A stretch of 55,432 nt of DNA from contig JOHN01000051.1 in the NCBI GenBank assembly GCA_000719695.1, forward strand, positions 1 through 55,432. The letters run 5' to 3'. Every line of letters begins with the position of its first letter. Within the stretch, counting starts at the first letter, position 1. The notes under the pieces are model-generated. The model was not told where the DNA came from, searched no databases, and saw only the letters and a list, made by a program, of their open reading frames with translations. The position numbers and the translations under genes are program-made. Shown piece by piece: positions 1-8,554 of this stretch. The DNA comes from Streptomyces sp. NRRL F-6131. Lineage in GTDB: Bacteria; Actinomycetota; Actinomycetes; Streptomycetales; Streptomycetaceae.

Positions 1-3000
1 CTTCGACACCGTGAGACGGGCCTGCGGCGACGGCGACGAGGTCGGCGAAGCCACCGCCGTATGCGTCGAAACCACCGGATCCGGACCCCCGGTCACCGTC
101 ACCGTATTGGTCGGGGTCCCAACAGCGTTCGCGTCCAACGTGCCCGACAACGTCCACGTCAACGTCTGACCAACCGGGATCTCCACCGCCGGACACGTCG
201 CCACGCCACCGCTGATCGGACAGTTGGCCCCGTCCGCGGCCGTCATCACGGGGTTGTTCACCCCGGCCGGGACGGTGTCGGTGACCACCACGTTCCGGGC
301 CCGCGACGGACCGGCGTTGAAGACGTTGACCCGCCACTCGATCCGCCGGCCGGGCACCACCGGGTTCGTCACCAGGGACTTGCTGACCTGGAGGGCGGCC
401 TGCGGTGCGGGCGTGGCGGTCGGCGAGGCGACGGCGGTGTGCGAGGAGGCCGAGGGATCCGGGCCGCCGGTGACGGTCACCGAGTTGGTCGGCGTGGTGG
501 TCGCGTCCGGCGACAGCGTGCCGGTCAGGGTCCAGCTCGACGACGAACCGGCCGGGATCTCCACCGCCGGACACGTCGCCACACCACCACTGATCGGACA
601 GCCGGCACCGTCGGCATCCGCCCTCATCGCGGCACCGGTGACGCCCGCCGGCACCTGGTCCGTCACCACCACGTTCCGCGCCCGCGACGGACCGTTGTTG
701 GTCACCGACACCCGCCACTGGACGGCGCCGCCGGGCACCACCGGGCTGGTGAGCAGCGACTTGGAGACGGTCAGGTTGGCCTGCGGCGACGGCGACGAAG
801 TCGGTGAGGCGACGGCGGTGTGCGCGGAGGCCGAGGGATCCGGGCCGCCCGTCACCACCGCCGTGTTGGTCGGCGTCGTGGTCGCGTCCGGCGACAGCGT
901 ACCGGTCAGGGTCCAGCTCGACGACGAACCGGCCGCGATCTCCACCGCCGGACACGTCGCCGTGCCACCACTGATCGGACAGCCGGCACCGTCGGCGTCC
1001 GCCCTCATCGCGGCACCGGTGACGCCCGCCGGCACCTGGTCCGTCACCACCACGTTCCGGGCCCGGGACGGGCCGTTGTTGGTCACCGTCACCCGCCACT
1101 GGACAGCGCCGCCGGGCACCACCGGGTTCGTCACCAGGGTCTTGGTGATGACGAGGCTAGCCCGGGGCGTGGGTGCGGCGGTCGGTGAGGCGACGGCCGT
1201 GTGCGCCGTCGCCGTCGGGTCGGGGCCACCCGTCACCACCGCCGTGTTGGTCGGCGTCGTGGTCGCGTCCGGCGACAGCGTGCCGGTCAGGGTCCAGCTC
1301 GACGACGAACCGACCGCGATCTCGACGGCGGGACAGTTCGCGACGCCGTCGGTGATCGGGCAGGAGCTGCCGTCCTGGTCGTTGACCATGCCCGCCCCGG
1401 TCACTCCGGCCGGGACCTGGTCCGTGACGACGACGTTGCGGGCCCGGGACGGGCCGTTGTTGGTCACCGTCACCCGCCACTGGATCGGGCCGCCGGGCAC
1501 GACCGGACTGGTCAGCAGGGTCTTGGAGACGACCAGGTTGGCCTGGTTGCCCGGCGGGACGGGGTTGGCGGTGCTGGTGCAGTCGGGCGAGCAGGCCGGG
1601 TCGGCGGCGCCGCCCGGCGGGGTCACGGTGGCCCGGTTGTCCAGGGAGCCGGTCGCGTCCGCCGGGACGGTGCCGGTCAGGCGGTAGGTGACCTGGCCGC
1701 CCGCCAGGACGGTGACGGTGGTGTTGATGTTGCCGGTGCCGGAGGCGGCGCTGCCGCAGCTGCTGCCGCTGGAGGCCGTGCAGGTCCAGGAGAAGTTCTG
1801 GATCGTGGCGGGCAGCGTGTCGCGGACCGAGGCGCCGACGGCGTCGGAGGGCCCGTTGTTCTTCACCACGATGGTGTAGGTGAGCGGCTGGCCGGGCACG
1901 TACGGGTTCTTGTCGGGCGTCTTGGTCACCGACAGTCCGGTGGTGACCCGGCCGGGGGTGTCGACGGTGCTGGAGCACGTCGGACCGCAGTTGGGGTCCG
2001 TGGAGGCGTTCGGGCGGGTCACCGTCGCGGTGTTGGAGAGGGTGCCGGTGGTGGAAGGGGGCACGGTGCCCGTCACCGTGTACGTCACGGAGCTGTTGGC
2101 GGCGACGGTGGCCGTCGTGTCGATGTTGCCGGTGCCGCTCGCGGCGCCGCAGGCGCTGCCGGTGCCGCCGGACGCACAGGTCCAGGTGAACGCGGAGAGC
2201 GCGGACGGCAGGGCGTCGCGGACGGCCGCGCCGACGGCGGGCGCCGGACCGGCGTTGCTCACCACGAAGGTGTAGGTGAGGGGCTGCCCCGGGACGTAGG
2301 TGGTCGGGGAGGCCGTCTTCTTCACGGAGAGGCCGACCTGGGTCACCCACTCGAGGACGATCTCGCCGTTGCCGCCGTCACTGTAGCCGCCGCCGGCGCC
2401 GATGCCGCTCGTGTACTGCGCGTCGTTGCGGCCGCCCGAGGTGCCGCCGACGCCGTTGCCGGTGCTGTTGGTGCCGTTGGAGGTCTGCGAGTTGGTGACG
2501 CCGGTGCCCCTGGTGTATCCGGAACCGCCGCCGCCCATGCCGTTGGCGTCGAGGGTGCCGCCGCGCTGGCAGGCGCCGCCACCACCGCCGTAGTAGCCGC
2601 CGCCACCACCGCCACCGCCCTCGTTCGTCGCGATGCTCGCCCCGCGGCCGCCCTGGTACTGGCTGCCGGCGCCGGCCGTCCCGCACGCGGTCTGGGTGGC
2701 GGCCGCGCCGCCGGCGGTCTGGGTGCCGCCGCGGCCGGAGGCGGCGGGCTGGTTGTCCTGGCCGCCGGTGGTGCCGCCGCCTCCGCCGGCCGCCGGGACG
2801 GTGGCGTCGGCGCCGGGCGAGGAGCCGCCGCCACCACCGGCGACGAGCAGCGGGTCGGTGCCGTAGGCGCCGTTCCAGAGGGCGCTCATGCCGCCGCCGC
2901 TGCCGCCGGTCGCGCTGGCTCCGCCGCTGGTGAAGCCCTGCCCGCCGGCGCCGCCACCGCCGTACGTGGCGGTGGTGCTGTTCATCCGCCCGCCCTGTCC

Positions 3001-3390
3001 GACGGTGAGGGTGAGCACCTTCCCCGGCGTGACCGCGAGGGTGCCGGTGGTGTAGCCACCGCCACCTCCCCCGTACTGACCGGTGTAGTACGCGCGGGGG
3101 GAACCGGCGCCACCGGCGCCGAACACCCGGGCGTAGACGCTGGTCACACCGGCCGGAACGGTGAAGGTCTGGTCGCCGCCGCTGTAGGTGATCCGCGCGC
3201 AGTTGGTGAAGCCGCTGGTCGGCGTGCACGCGACCAGGGCGCGCCGCTCCTCGGAGGACCCCTGCGGCGCGTGGGCGGCCGGGCCCGCGGCGAGCGCCAG
3301 CCCGCCCTGGGGCACCAGGCAGAGCAGCGCGAGCACACCGCGCACCGCCGTCGAGAACCGACCGCCCAGCAACGACCTCACCGGAGCCAT
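1..3390 (-). CDS. Secreted glycine-rich DUF11-repeat surface protein (partial, C-terminus beyond window)
   Basis: The frame is open from an ATG at 3390 to the left edge, exactly 1130 codons, with no stop. A GAGGAG ribosome site lies about 7 bases before the ATG. Residues 1-40 form a long signal peptide (Arg-rich start, LLCLVPQGGLALAAGPA). Residues about 70-345 are a Gly-rich domain with many GGGG runs that ends in IVLEW, like adhesin glycine-rich domains. Two divergent DUF11-like beta-sandwich repeats follow (YVPGQPLTYT type, about 1553-2345). Then come four near-identical 127-residue repeats (VVPGG..QWRV.VTNNGPSRARNVVVTD) and the start of a fifth. DUF11 repeats usually form stalks of cell-surface proteins, so a wall-associated or adhesive role is inferred. 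The anchor signal would lie outside the window. Confidence 0.88.
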   Translation of the reverse strand, partial: MAPVRSLLGGRFSTAVRGVLALLCLVPQGGLALAAGPAAHAPQGSSEERRALVACTPTSGFTNCARITYSGGDQTFTVPAGVTSVYARVFGAGGAGSPRAYYTGQYGGGGGGYTTGTLAVTPGKVLTLTVGQGGRMNSTTATYGGGGAGGQGFTSGGASATGGSGGGMSALWNGAYGTDPLLVAGGGGGSSPGADATVPAAGGGGGTTGGQDNQPAASGRGGTQTAGGAAATQTACGTAGAGSQYQGGRGASIATNEGGGGGGGGYYGGGGGACQRGGTLDANGMGGGGSGYTRGTGVTNSQTSNGTNSTGNGVGGTSGGRNDAQYTSGIGAGGGYSDGGNGEIVLEWVTQVGLSVKKTASPTTYVPGQPLTYTFVVSNAGPAPAVGAAVRDALPSALSAFTWTCASGGTGSACGAASGTGNIDTTATVAANSSVTYTVTGTVPPSTTGTLSNTATVTRPNASTDPNCGPTCSSTVDTPGRVTTGLSVTKTPDKNPYVPGQPLTYTIVVKNNGPSDAVGASVRDTLPATIQNFSWTCTASSGSSCGSAASGTGNINTTVTVLAGGQVTYRLTGTVPADATGSLDNRATVTPPGGAADPACSPDCTSTANPVPPGNQANLVVSKTLLTSPVVPGGPIQWRVTVTNNGPSRARNVVVTDQVPAGVTGAGMVNDQDGSSCPITDGVANCPAVEIAVGSSSSWTLTGTLSPDATTTPTNTAVVTGGPDPTATAHTAVASPTAAPTPRASLVITKTLVTNPVVPGGAVQWRVTVTNNGPSRARNVVVTDQVPAGVTGAAMRADADGAGCPISGGTATCPAVEIAAGSSSSWTLTGTLSPDATTTPTNTAVVTGGPDPSASAHTAVASPTSSPSPQANLTVSKSLLTSPVVPGGAVQWRVSVTNNGPSRARNVVVTDQVPAGVTGAAMRADADGAGCPISGGVATCPAVEIPAGSSSSWTLTGTLSPDATTTPTNSVTVTGGPDPSASSHTAVASPTATPAPQAALQVSKSLVTNPVVPGRRIEWRVNVFNAGPSRARNVVVTDTVPAGVNNPVMTAADGANCPISGGVATCPAVEIPVGQTLTWTLSGTLDANAVGTPTNTVTVTGGPDPVVSTHTAVASPTSSPSPQARLTVSK
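29..1552 (-). repeat. Four tandem 381-bp (127-residue) repeats inside the DUF11 protein gene
   Basis: The same sequence recurs at exact 381-bp offsets. For example, GCCGGCACCGTCGG at 601 returns at 982, and the GACGGCGGTGTG block at 430 returns at 811 and, slightly changed, at 1192. Approximate units are 29-409, 410-790, 791-1171 and 1172-1552, and a fifth continues past the left edge. The two middle copies are nearly identical as DNA over hundreds of bases, which suggests recent duplication or gene conversion and makes copy number likely to vary and to be mis-assembled. Confidence 0.9.
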
Positions 3391-3694
3391 CCGGCGTCTC
3401 CTCTCGCGACCGCGCACGCACGGGCGCAGGTGGGCGGACAACACGACAAGTCATGCGAATGCACGCATACGCGATCAGAGATTGCCGAGATCGGACGCGA
3501 GCGAGCGCGACCTGACTTCGTGTCAGTTGGCTTTGGTCCCGGAATCCGCGCTTTCGGCCCATCCCGCGCCACCGTTCGGCGCAACCCGCAGGTCCGGTCC
3601 CCGGCACCGACCCGGGCCCCCGGTGGACCGGTCCGCGACAGCACCGTGGGGCCGGCCCGTCAGGACCGGCCCCACGTCGGTGTCACGTCCGCCG
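3391..3694. other. Intergenic region upstream of the DUF11 gene
   Basis: This 304-bp stretch holds no convincing gene. It is locally less GC-rich around 3445-3540, as expected for a promoter of the leftward DUF11 gene. Two short inverted repeats are visible: ATGCG/CGCAT around 3453-3468, and CTGAC-TTCGT-GTCAG around 3512-3526. Either could be an operator. The right part carries the terminator hairpin of the fasciclin gene. Confidence 0.4.
3646..3675 (-). terminator. Hairpin terminator of the fasciclin lipoprotein gene
   Basis: A perfect 10-bp stem (GTGGGGCCGG with CCGGCCCCAC) and a 10-base loop lie 20 bases past the stop of the leftward gene ending at 3695. It has no clear U-tract, which is normal for terminators in this GC range. 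Confidence 0.65.
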
Positions 3695-4294
3695 TCAACC
3701 GAAGGTCGGCACCGCGTCCAGGATCGCGAGCCGCGCGTTGGCCGTTCGGATGCTGCCGCAGAGCACCTGCGCGCCGCCGATGCGGTAGTCCTCGCCGCTG
3801 CCGGTGGCCTTGAGGGCGGCGCCCTGGAGCGAGGTGTACTGCTTGTCCTGGAGGTCGTCCTTGCGCAGGTCCCGGACGACGATGAGCTTGCGCACCAGCT
3901 CGCCCGCGCCCTGCTGGGTGGCGAGGACCTTCCGCTGCTCCTCCGTCAGCTTCGCGAAGGCCGCGTCGTTCGGGGCGAAGACCGTGACGTTCTCCATCGA
4001 GTCGAAGATGTCCTTCGCCTTGGCCGTCTTCACCAGGGCGGACAACTGGGAGAGGTCCTTGGTCCCGTCGATCGCGGTCAGCACCGGCATCCGGCCCATC
4101 GCGTCGAGGCTGCCCGACCCCTCACCGGGCATCGCCGCGCAGGCCTGGCCGAAGGCCTTCTCCGGCGGCGGGGGCGCTACGGCCACCGGGCCCGCTCCGC
4201 CGGCGCCGCCGTCGACATCGCTGCAGCCGGTGAGCGGGGCGAGGACGAACGCCAGTGCCACGAGGAGGGCGGGGCGGTGGGTACGACGGCTCAT
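3695..4294 (-). CDS. Fasciclin (FAS1) domain lipoprotein
   Basis: The protein has 199 residues. Residues 1-24 are a lipoprotein signal ending in the lipobox LTGC with Cys24 as the lipidation site, followed by a Gly/Ala/Pro linker. Residues about 55-199 match a single FAS1 domain: LSALVKTAKAKDIFDSMENV, the hallmark TVFAPNDAAFAKL, LRKLIVVRDL-like strands, and a C-terminal ANARLAILDAVP segment. FAS1 domains mediate protein or matrix adhesion, and bacterial single-domain lipoproteins of this kind are common. The ATG is preceded by GGAGG at 8 bases. It lies 305 bp from the DUF11 gene in the same direction, so a joint cell-surface role is only suggestive. Confidence 0.9.
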   Translation of the reverse strand: MSRRTHRPALLVALAFVLAPLTGCSDVDGGAGGAGPVAVAPPPPEKAFGQACAAMPGEGSGSLDAMGRMPVLTAIDGTKDLSQLSALVKTAKAKDIFDSMENVTVFAPNDAAFAKLTEEQRKVLATQQGAGELVRKLIVVRDLRKDDLQDKQYTSLQGAALKATGSGEDYRIGGAQVLCGSIRTANARLAILDAVPTFG

Positions 4295-4453
4295 AAAGAG
4301 GTCCTCCAGGGGAACCGGTCGGTGATTGGTGCCGGACTCGCCCCAGATGGTGGCACCGCGCCGGGCCGCCGCCCCGCAGATCAGGCCCGCACCGCACCAC
4401 CGGTCACCCGTGCGGCGGCGGTCGCTGCTGCGGCGTCAGCGACGGCCGCAGGG

Positions 4454-5668
4454 TCAGCCGGCCGGGTCGAGCAGCAGCTTCGCCGCCACCGTCGTCCCGT
4501 CGGTGCGGACCGTCCCGGCCACGGCCTTCGCCCGGGCCCGGGTCTCGGGGGCGAGCGCCCTCCCGAGAGCGGCCGCCAGCGACTCGACGGTCGGGGTCGG
4601 GCCGGCGTGTGCCACGCCGACGCCCAGCTCCGCCACCCGCTCGGCCCAGTACGGGTGGTCCGCACCCTGCGGCACCACCACCTGGGGCACCCCGGCCCGG
4701 GCCGCCGTCGCCGTACTGCCCGCGCTGCCGTGGTGCACGACGGCCGCCACCCGGGCGAACAGCGCCGCGTGGTCCACCTCGCCGACGGCGAAGCAGTCGT
4801 CGCGATCGTCGATCAGGTCGAGCTCCGCCCAGCCGCGGGAGAGCACGACACGGCGTCCCTGCGCGCGGACCGCCTCGACGGCCGCCCGGGCGACGTCCTT
4901 CGAGCCGGTCATCGGCATGCTGCCGAAGCCCACGAACACCGGCCGCTCGCCGGCGTCCAGGAACGCCGCCAGCTCGGGCGCCGGCGGCCGCTCGTCCGGC
5001 CGGAACCACGTACCGGTCTGGACGACCCCCAGCTCGGTGGGCTGCCACGGGCTCAGGACCGGGTCCGTCGCCAGGAACGGGCGGTCGGTGAAGGCGTAGT
5101 CGCGGACGTTGTCCACCGGCGGCAGGCCGGCCGCGGCGCGCCGGGTGTTGAGCAGCTCGCCGAACATGTCGTGCGCCGTCCGGGCGTCGATCTCCCAGAG
5201 CTCCCGGTGGTCCGACACCCCCGGCGGCAGCGGACGGCCCCGACGCGCGGGCGGCGGCTGGTGCGGCGACGGCAGACTGACCGGCGTGTGGCTCACGTAC
5301 GCGAACCGGATGCCCAGCAGCTCCGCCACCGACCGCGCGCCGGCCGTCGCCGGCAGCGGACCGGTCGCCACCAGCACGTCACACTCCTCGGCCGCCGCGG
5401 CCACCGCGTCGAACTGGGCCGCCATCAGATCCGCCGCCCGCTGCGCCAGCCCCGCCGCCGACCCCGGCACCACCGTCGTCACCAGCGGACGCACCGGGTC
5501 GCCGACTGGCACCGCCGCCACCCCGACACCGTCGAGCAGCCGCGTGAACTCCTCGTCCGGCGGCGCACACACCCGCACCTGCGCCCCGAGCTCCCGCAGC
5601 CGCACCGCGAGCCCCACCATCGGCTCCACGCTCCCGCGGGCACCGTACGTCGACAACAACACGCGCAT
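4454..5668 (-). CDS. MGT-family glycosyltransferase (GT1, vancosaminyl/glucosyltransferase type)
   Basis: The protein has 404 residues, normal for the GT-B MGT family. The N-terminal acceptor domain starts MRVLLSTYGARGSVEPMVGL, the standard start of EryCIII/GtfE-like enzymes. The C-terminal donor domain has the signature around residues 310-345 (HHGSAGSTATAARAGVPQVV, then GADHPYWA), which binds a nucleotide sugar. These enzymes transfer a sugar from an NDP-sugar to a hydrophobic acceptor such as an antibiotic; some (Mgt, OleD-like) inactivate macrolides. No sugar-biosynthesis or polyketide genes sit beside it, so detoxification or tailoring of an unlinked product is more likely than a local pathway. 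The start has only a weak purine-rich SD. Confidence 0.9.
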   Translation of the reverse strand: MRVLLSTYGARGSVEPMVGLAVRLRELGAQVRVCAPPDEEFTRLLDGVGVAAVPVGDPVRPLVTTVVPGSAAGLAQRAADLMAAQFDAVAAAAEECDVLVATGPLPATAGARSVAELLGIRFAYVSHTPVSLPSPHQPPPARRGRPLPPGVSDHRELWEIDARTAHDMFGELLNTRRAAAGLPPVDNVRDYAFTDRPFLATDPVLSPWQPTELGVVQTGTWFRPDERPPAPELAAFLDAGERPVFVGFGSMPMTGSKDVARAAVEAVRAQGRRVVLSRGWAELDLIDDRDDCFAVGEVDHAALFARVAAVVHHGSAGSTATAARAGVPQVVVPQGADHPYWAERVAELGVGVAHAGPTPTVESLAAALGRALAPETRARAKAVAGTVRTDGTTVAAKLLLDPAG

Positions 5669-5783
5669 GTCTTCTCACTTCTGTGGATTCCGGCCCGAAC
5701 CACGGACACCGCAAGAGGGCGGGACACCGACGCACCGAGCCCGCCCCGGCTCAGGTCGGCGATTCTGCGCCACGACGGGGGCC

Positions 5784-5812
5784 TTGCCGCAATCCCCCCG
5801 GGACGCTATAAA
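5784..5812 (+). promoter_or_regulatory. Sigma-70-type promoter, plus strand
   Basis: A -35 element TTGCCG (5784-5789), a 17-bp spacer and a -10 element TATAAA (5807-5812) stand out in a GC-rich setting. The expected start site is near 5819, which coincides with an ATG and the first stem-loop. No annotated gene lies directly downstream on this strand. Confidence 0.5.
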
Positions 5813-5818
5813 TTGATC

Positions 5819-5967
5819 ATGGAAAGCGCGGGCCGACGCCCCTTTCCGTCCCCGCTCCGCAGTACTCACACCCCCGAAGCCCGGACCGGGCTTCGGCACC
5901 TGTCATGGGTCGTCCAGAACCGGAGTGGCGCGGTGTCGGACGGGCCGACACCGCGCCGCTCCGGTTC
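5819..5967 (+). ncRNA. Candidate structured small RNA (or leaderless 71-codon ORF)
   Basis: Directly after the promoter at 5784-5812 come three stem-loops. The first is 5821-5847 (GGAAAG with CTTTCC, inner GGGC with GCCC). The second is 5874-5896 (10-bp stem CCGAAGCCCG, 3-base loop). The third is 5917-5967 (23-bp arms with a single G-U mismatch and a 5-base loop). A 149-nt RNA ending at the last hairpin fits a small RNA. An ATG at 5819 opens a 71-codon frame to 6034, so a leaderless mRNA is the alternative. Its product is Arg/Ser-rich and resembles no protein I know. If neither holds, the hairpins may be terminators for the leftward hydrolase transcript. Confidence 0.35.
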
Positions 5968-6086
5968 AGGGACCCAATCTCGGTCCAGCTTCTACGGATT
6001 CCCGACACGTTGGCGTGCCGTCTCCAGAGCTTGACCCTCCACGAAGGCACCGTGGCCGTGTCCCGTAGCGAGTCGTGGCGATCTGA

Positions 6087-6212
6087 TCGACGCGGGTGCC
6101 GCAACTGCACGAGCTGGCGACGGACGAGGATCCCGGTGTCCGTGACGAGGTCCGGCGGATCCTCGCGCGGGTGAGGCCGCGCGAGGAGTGTGGTGGCCGC
6201 GGGACGGAATGA
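6087..6212 (+). pseudogene. HEAT-repeat-like C-terminal fragment
   Basis: An open stretch of 41 codons ending in TGA reads like the last HEAT repeat of a larger protein: LHELATDEDPGVRDEVRRIL then ARVRPREE. A stop at 6084-6086 lies directly upstream in frame and no start codon or SD precedes it, so it would be a decayed remnant. The evidence is only the amino-acid pattern, so chance is possible. Confidence 0.25.
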
Positions 6213-6240
6213 CAGAGGGCGGGTCCGCCGGCTGCCGCGG

Positions 6241-7089
6241 TCAGAGGACCGGCTGGGTGGACTCCAGGCGGTGGAGGGCGGTGCGGACGGCGGTGGTGAA
6301 GGTCCAGAAGAGGGGGAGGGTGTTGGTGGCGCGGTCGGTGCGGGTGTTCTTGCCGGGGGTGAACATCGCGGTGCGCAGGTCGGTGGTGATCTCCAGCTGG
6401 GCGCCCATGCCGAGCAGGCTGCGGTTGCAGATGTTCTCCGGGGAGATGCCGGCGATCTCCTCCTCGCCGGAGGCGGTGACCGCGCGGATGCCGGCCGTCG
6501 CGAACTCCTCCATCAGGTACTGGCGGAGGGTGGCGTTCAGGCCGCCGACCAGGACGGCCCGGGCGCCGGTCTCCAGACCGGCCTGGGCGGCGGTGCAGCC
6601 GTGCAGGGAGAGCACGTTGAGGCTGCCCGCGCACATCGCGCGGGCGAGGGTGTCGTCGCAGTGGGTCGAGGTGACGTGCAGGGCGGTGTAGCCGGAGGAG
6701 CGCATGCCCTCGAACATCCAGAAGTCGTGCACCGGACCGGCCGCCGGGGTGGGGGCGAGGTCGGCCGGGTGGTAGCCGGCGACGGCCAGGCACAGCTCGG
6801 AGGTGCCGCCCTCGATGCCGCCGCCGTGCGGGGCGATGACGGTGGTGCGGACGATGCCGGCGCGGGCCGCCGGGTCCTGGTCGTCGACCAGGTGACGGCG
6901 GGAGCGCCGGCCGTAGTCCACGCCCTCGGTCAGGGCCGGGTCGGAGTAGAGGGCGGTGTTGGAGGCGTAGGTGTCCGCGGCGTGGGCGGGGGTGCTGCCC
7001 AGGGCGGTGACCCCGACGGTGGTGGCCCCGACGGCGGCGAGGGCGGGCGCGGCGGCAAGGGCGGTCATCAGCGTGCGACGGTTTATCAC
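6241..7089 (-). CDS. Secreted poly-gamma-glutamate hydrolase family protein
   Basis: The protein has 282 residues. The N-terminus INRRTLM plus a hydrophobic stretch and a THAHA-like cleavage site (PAHA-AD, about residue 37) indicate export, possibly by Tat. The mature part matches the phage-type Gamma_PGA_hydro family (PghP-like zinc peptidase fold): APHGGGIEGGTSELCLAVAG carries the His and Glu metal ligands near residues 89-97, and a later LSLHGC supplies another His. These enzymes cut poly-gamma-glutamate or related gamma-glutamyl polymers, so an extracellular depolymerase is expected. The GTG start has no obvious SD, but a later start would delete the twin-arginine motif. Confidence 0.85.
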   Translation of the reverse strand: MINRRTLMTALAAAPALAAVGATTVGVTALGSTPAHAADTYASNTALYSDPALTEGVDYGRRSRRHLVDDQDPAARAGIVRTTVIAPHGGGIEGGTSELCLAVAGYHPADLAPTPAAGPVHDFWMFEGMRSSGYTALHVTSTHCDDTLARAMCAGSLNVLSLHGCTAAQAGLETGARAVLVGGLNATLRQYLMEEFATAGIRAVTASGEEEIAGISPENICNRSLLGMGAQLEITTDLRTAMFTPGKNTRTDRATNTLPLFWTFTTAVRTALHRLESTQPVL

Positions 7090-7156
7090 GGGCGGTGATC
7101 ATGACAGAGGACGGACGTCCTGGCAAACAGCGGCTGACCAGGACCTTTCCCCGGAC

Positions 7157-8554
7157 TCAGGCAGGTCTGCGGGCGGCGCGGACGGCCAGGGGGGTGGCCA
7201 GGAGGGCCGTCAGGGCGCAGCCGAGCGCCAGGGTGTCGTAGCCGCCGGCCGTGACGACCAGTCCGGAGAGCAGGCCGCCGGTACTGCCGGCGACGGCGAG
7301 CCCGACGTCGGCCAGCCCCTGGGTGGAGGCGCCCCGTCCCGGGGGCAGTGCGGCGGTGATGACGGCGGTCCCGCTGACCAGGCCGAGGTTCCAGGCGACG
7401 CCGGCGAGGGTCAGGGCCACGGCGAGGAGGGGGACGGAGTCGCCCGGTGCGGCGGCGGCCAGGAGGGCGGCCGCGCAGAGGGTGATGCCGGAGGCGGCGG
7501 CGACGGGGAGGGCGCCCAGACGGTCGGTCAGGAGGCCGGTGAGCGGGGAGGGCAGGAACATCGCGGCGATGTGGAGGGAGACGACGAGTCCGATCGTGCC
7601 GGTGCCGTGGCCGTTGGCGGCGAGGTGGACGGGGGTCATGGTCATGAGGGCGACCTTGGGCAGTTGGCCGAGCAGCATGATCCAGAGGCCGGTGGCGACG
7701 CCCGGCGCGCGTGTCCCGCCGTCGTCCGGACCGTCCGCGCCGTCAGGACCGTGCGTGCCGTCCGGGTCCGTGGCGGCGACCGGGGCGGCATCCGTCGCGA
7801 CGGCAGGAGGGGAGGCAGGAGGGGCGGGCGGAGCGGGCGGCCGGGCGCGCGCCAGGTGGAGGGGGTCGGGGTGCAGCAGGGTGGTGAGCAGGACGGCCGC
7901 GGCCGCGTAGCCGACGGCGGCGAGCAGGAAGGGTCCGGCCAGCGGGGGGATGCCCCAGGCCCGGGCGAGGTCCCCGGTGAGGGGGACGAGGTTGGGGCCC
8001 GCGACCGCGCCGAGGGTGGCGGCGAGCAGGACGCGGCTCAGGGCGCGGGCACGGCGGTGGGGTGCGGCGAGGTCCGCACCGGCGTAGCGGGCCTGGAGGT
8101 TGGTGGCGGTGCCGGCGCCGTAGACCAGGAGCGCGGGCAGCAGGAGCGCGACCTGGTCCAGGGCCACGGCGGCGACCACGCCGACGCTGCCGAGCGCGCC
8201 GATCGCGTAGCCGGCGCCGAGGCCGGGGCGGCGTCCGCGCTGCTGGCACAGCCGGCCGATGACGAGGGCGCCGAGCATCGAGCCGCCGGTGAACAGGGCG
8301 GTGGGGATGCCGGCGAGGCCGGTGGAGCCGAGCATCTCCTCGGCCAGCAGGGCGCCGACGACGATGCCGGCGGTGAGTCCGGCGCCGCTGACCAGTTGGG
8401 AGGCCACGAGGACGGCCAGGATCCGCCGCTGTTCGGGGTGTTCGGAACCCTCGGGGCGCTCCTCGGGCGGTTCAGGGCGTTCGGGCGGTTCGGAGGGGAC
8501 CGCCCGATCCGGGGGACGGCGCGCTGCGGCGGCGTCCGACGGCGTGGCCGTCAT
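7157..8554 (-). CDS. MFS transporter, likely exporter of the adjacent peptide product
   Basis: The protein has 465 residues and about twelve hydrophobic segments, starting LAVLVASQLVSGAGLTAGIV. A charged, proline-rich N-terminal tail (repeats of PERPEPPEE type) and a central cytoplasmic loop rich in Asp/Gly/Pro (around residues 230-265) separate the two six-helix halves. The family exports small molecules by proton exchange. Its ATG overlaps the stop of the preceding gene (ATGA at 8551-8554), so it is translationally coupled to the GRDP-like and adenylating genes. I infer export or self-resistance for their product; the substrate cannot be read from the sequence. Confidence 0.88.
   Translation of the reverse strand: MTATPSDAAAARRPPDRAVPSEPPERPEPPEERPEGSEHPEQRRILAVLVASQLVSGAGLTAGIVVGALLAEEMLGSTGLAGIPTALFTGGSMLGALVIGRLCQQRGRRPGLGAGYAIGALGSVGVVAAVALDQVALLLPALLVYGAGTATNLQARYAGADLAAPHRRARALSRVLLAATLGAVAGPNLVPLTGDLARAWGIPPLAGPFLLAAVGYAAAAVLLTTLLHPDPLHLARARPPAPPAPPASPPAVATDAAPVAATDPDGTHGPDGADGPDDGGTRAPGVATGLWIMLLGQLPKVALMTMTPVHLAANGHGTGTIGLVVSLHIAAMFLPSPLTGLLTDRLGALPVAAASGITLCAAALLAAAAPGDSVPLLAVALTLAGVAWNLGLVSGTAVITAALPPGRGASTQGLADVGLAVAGSTGGLLSGLVVTAGGYDTLALGCALTALLATPLAVRAARRPA

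Larger units (their letters stand above)
5669..6240. other. 572-bp intergenic region with promoter and stem-loops
   Basis: No ordinary gene is convincing here. On the plus strand it holds a consensus-like promoter (5784-5812) followed by three stem-loops (5821-5967), and farther right a 42-codon fragment that looks like the end of a HEAT-repeat protein (6087-6212). For the flanking leftward genes, the two right hairpins could also end transcripts coming from the hydrolase gene at 6241-7089. Confidence 0.5.

Noticed and set aside
29..1552. Insertion sequence copies causing the 381-bp repeats
   Set aside because: The repeats are in frame, encode one structural domain each, and have no terminal inverted repeats.
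61..2275. Several plus-strand open frames across the DUF11 repeats
   Set aside because: Opposite strand has SD, signal peptide and repeated domain. The plus frames merely mirror the repeats.
5917..5967. tRNA or transposon end
   Set aside because: A single long stem without cloverleaf arms, and no second copy or transposase nearby.
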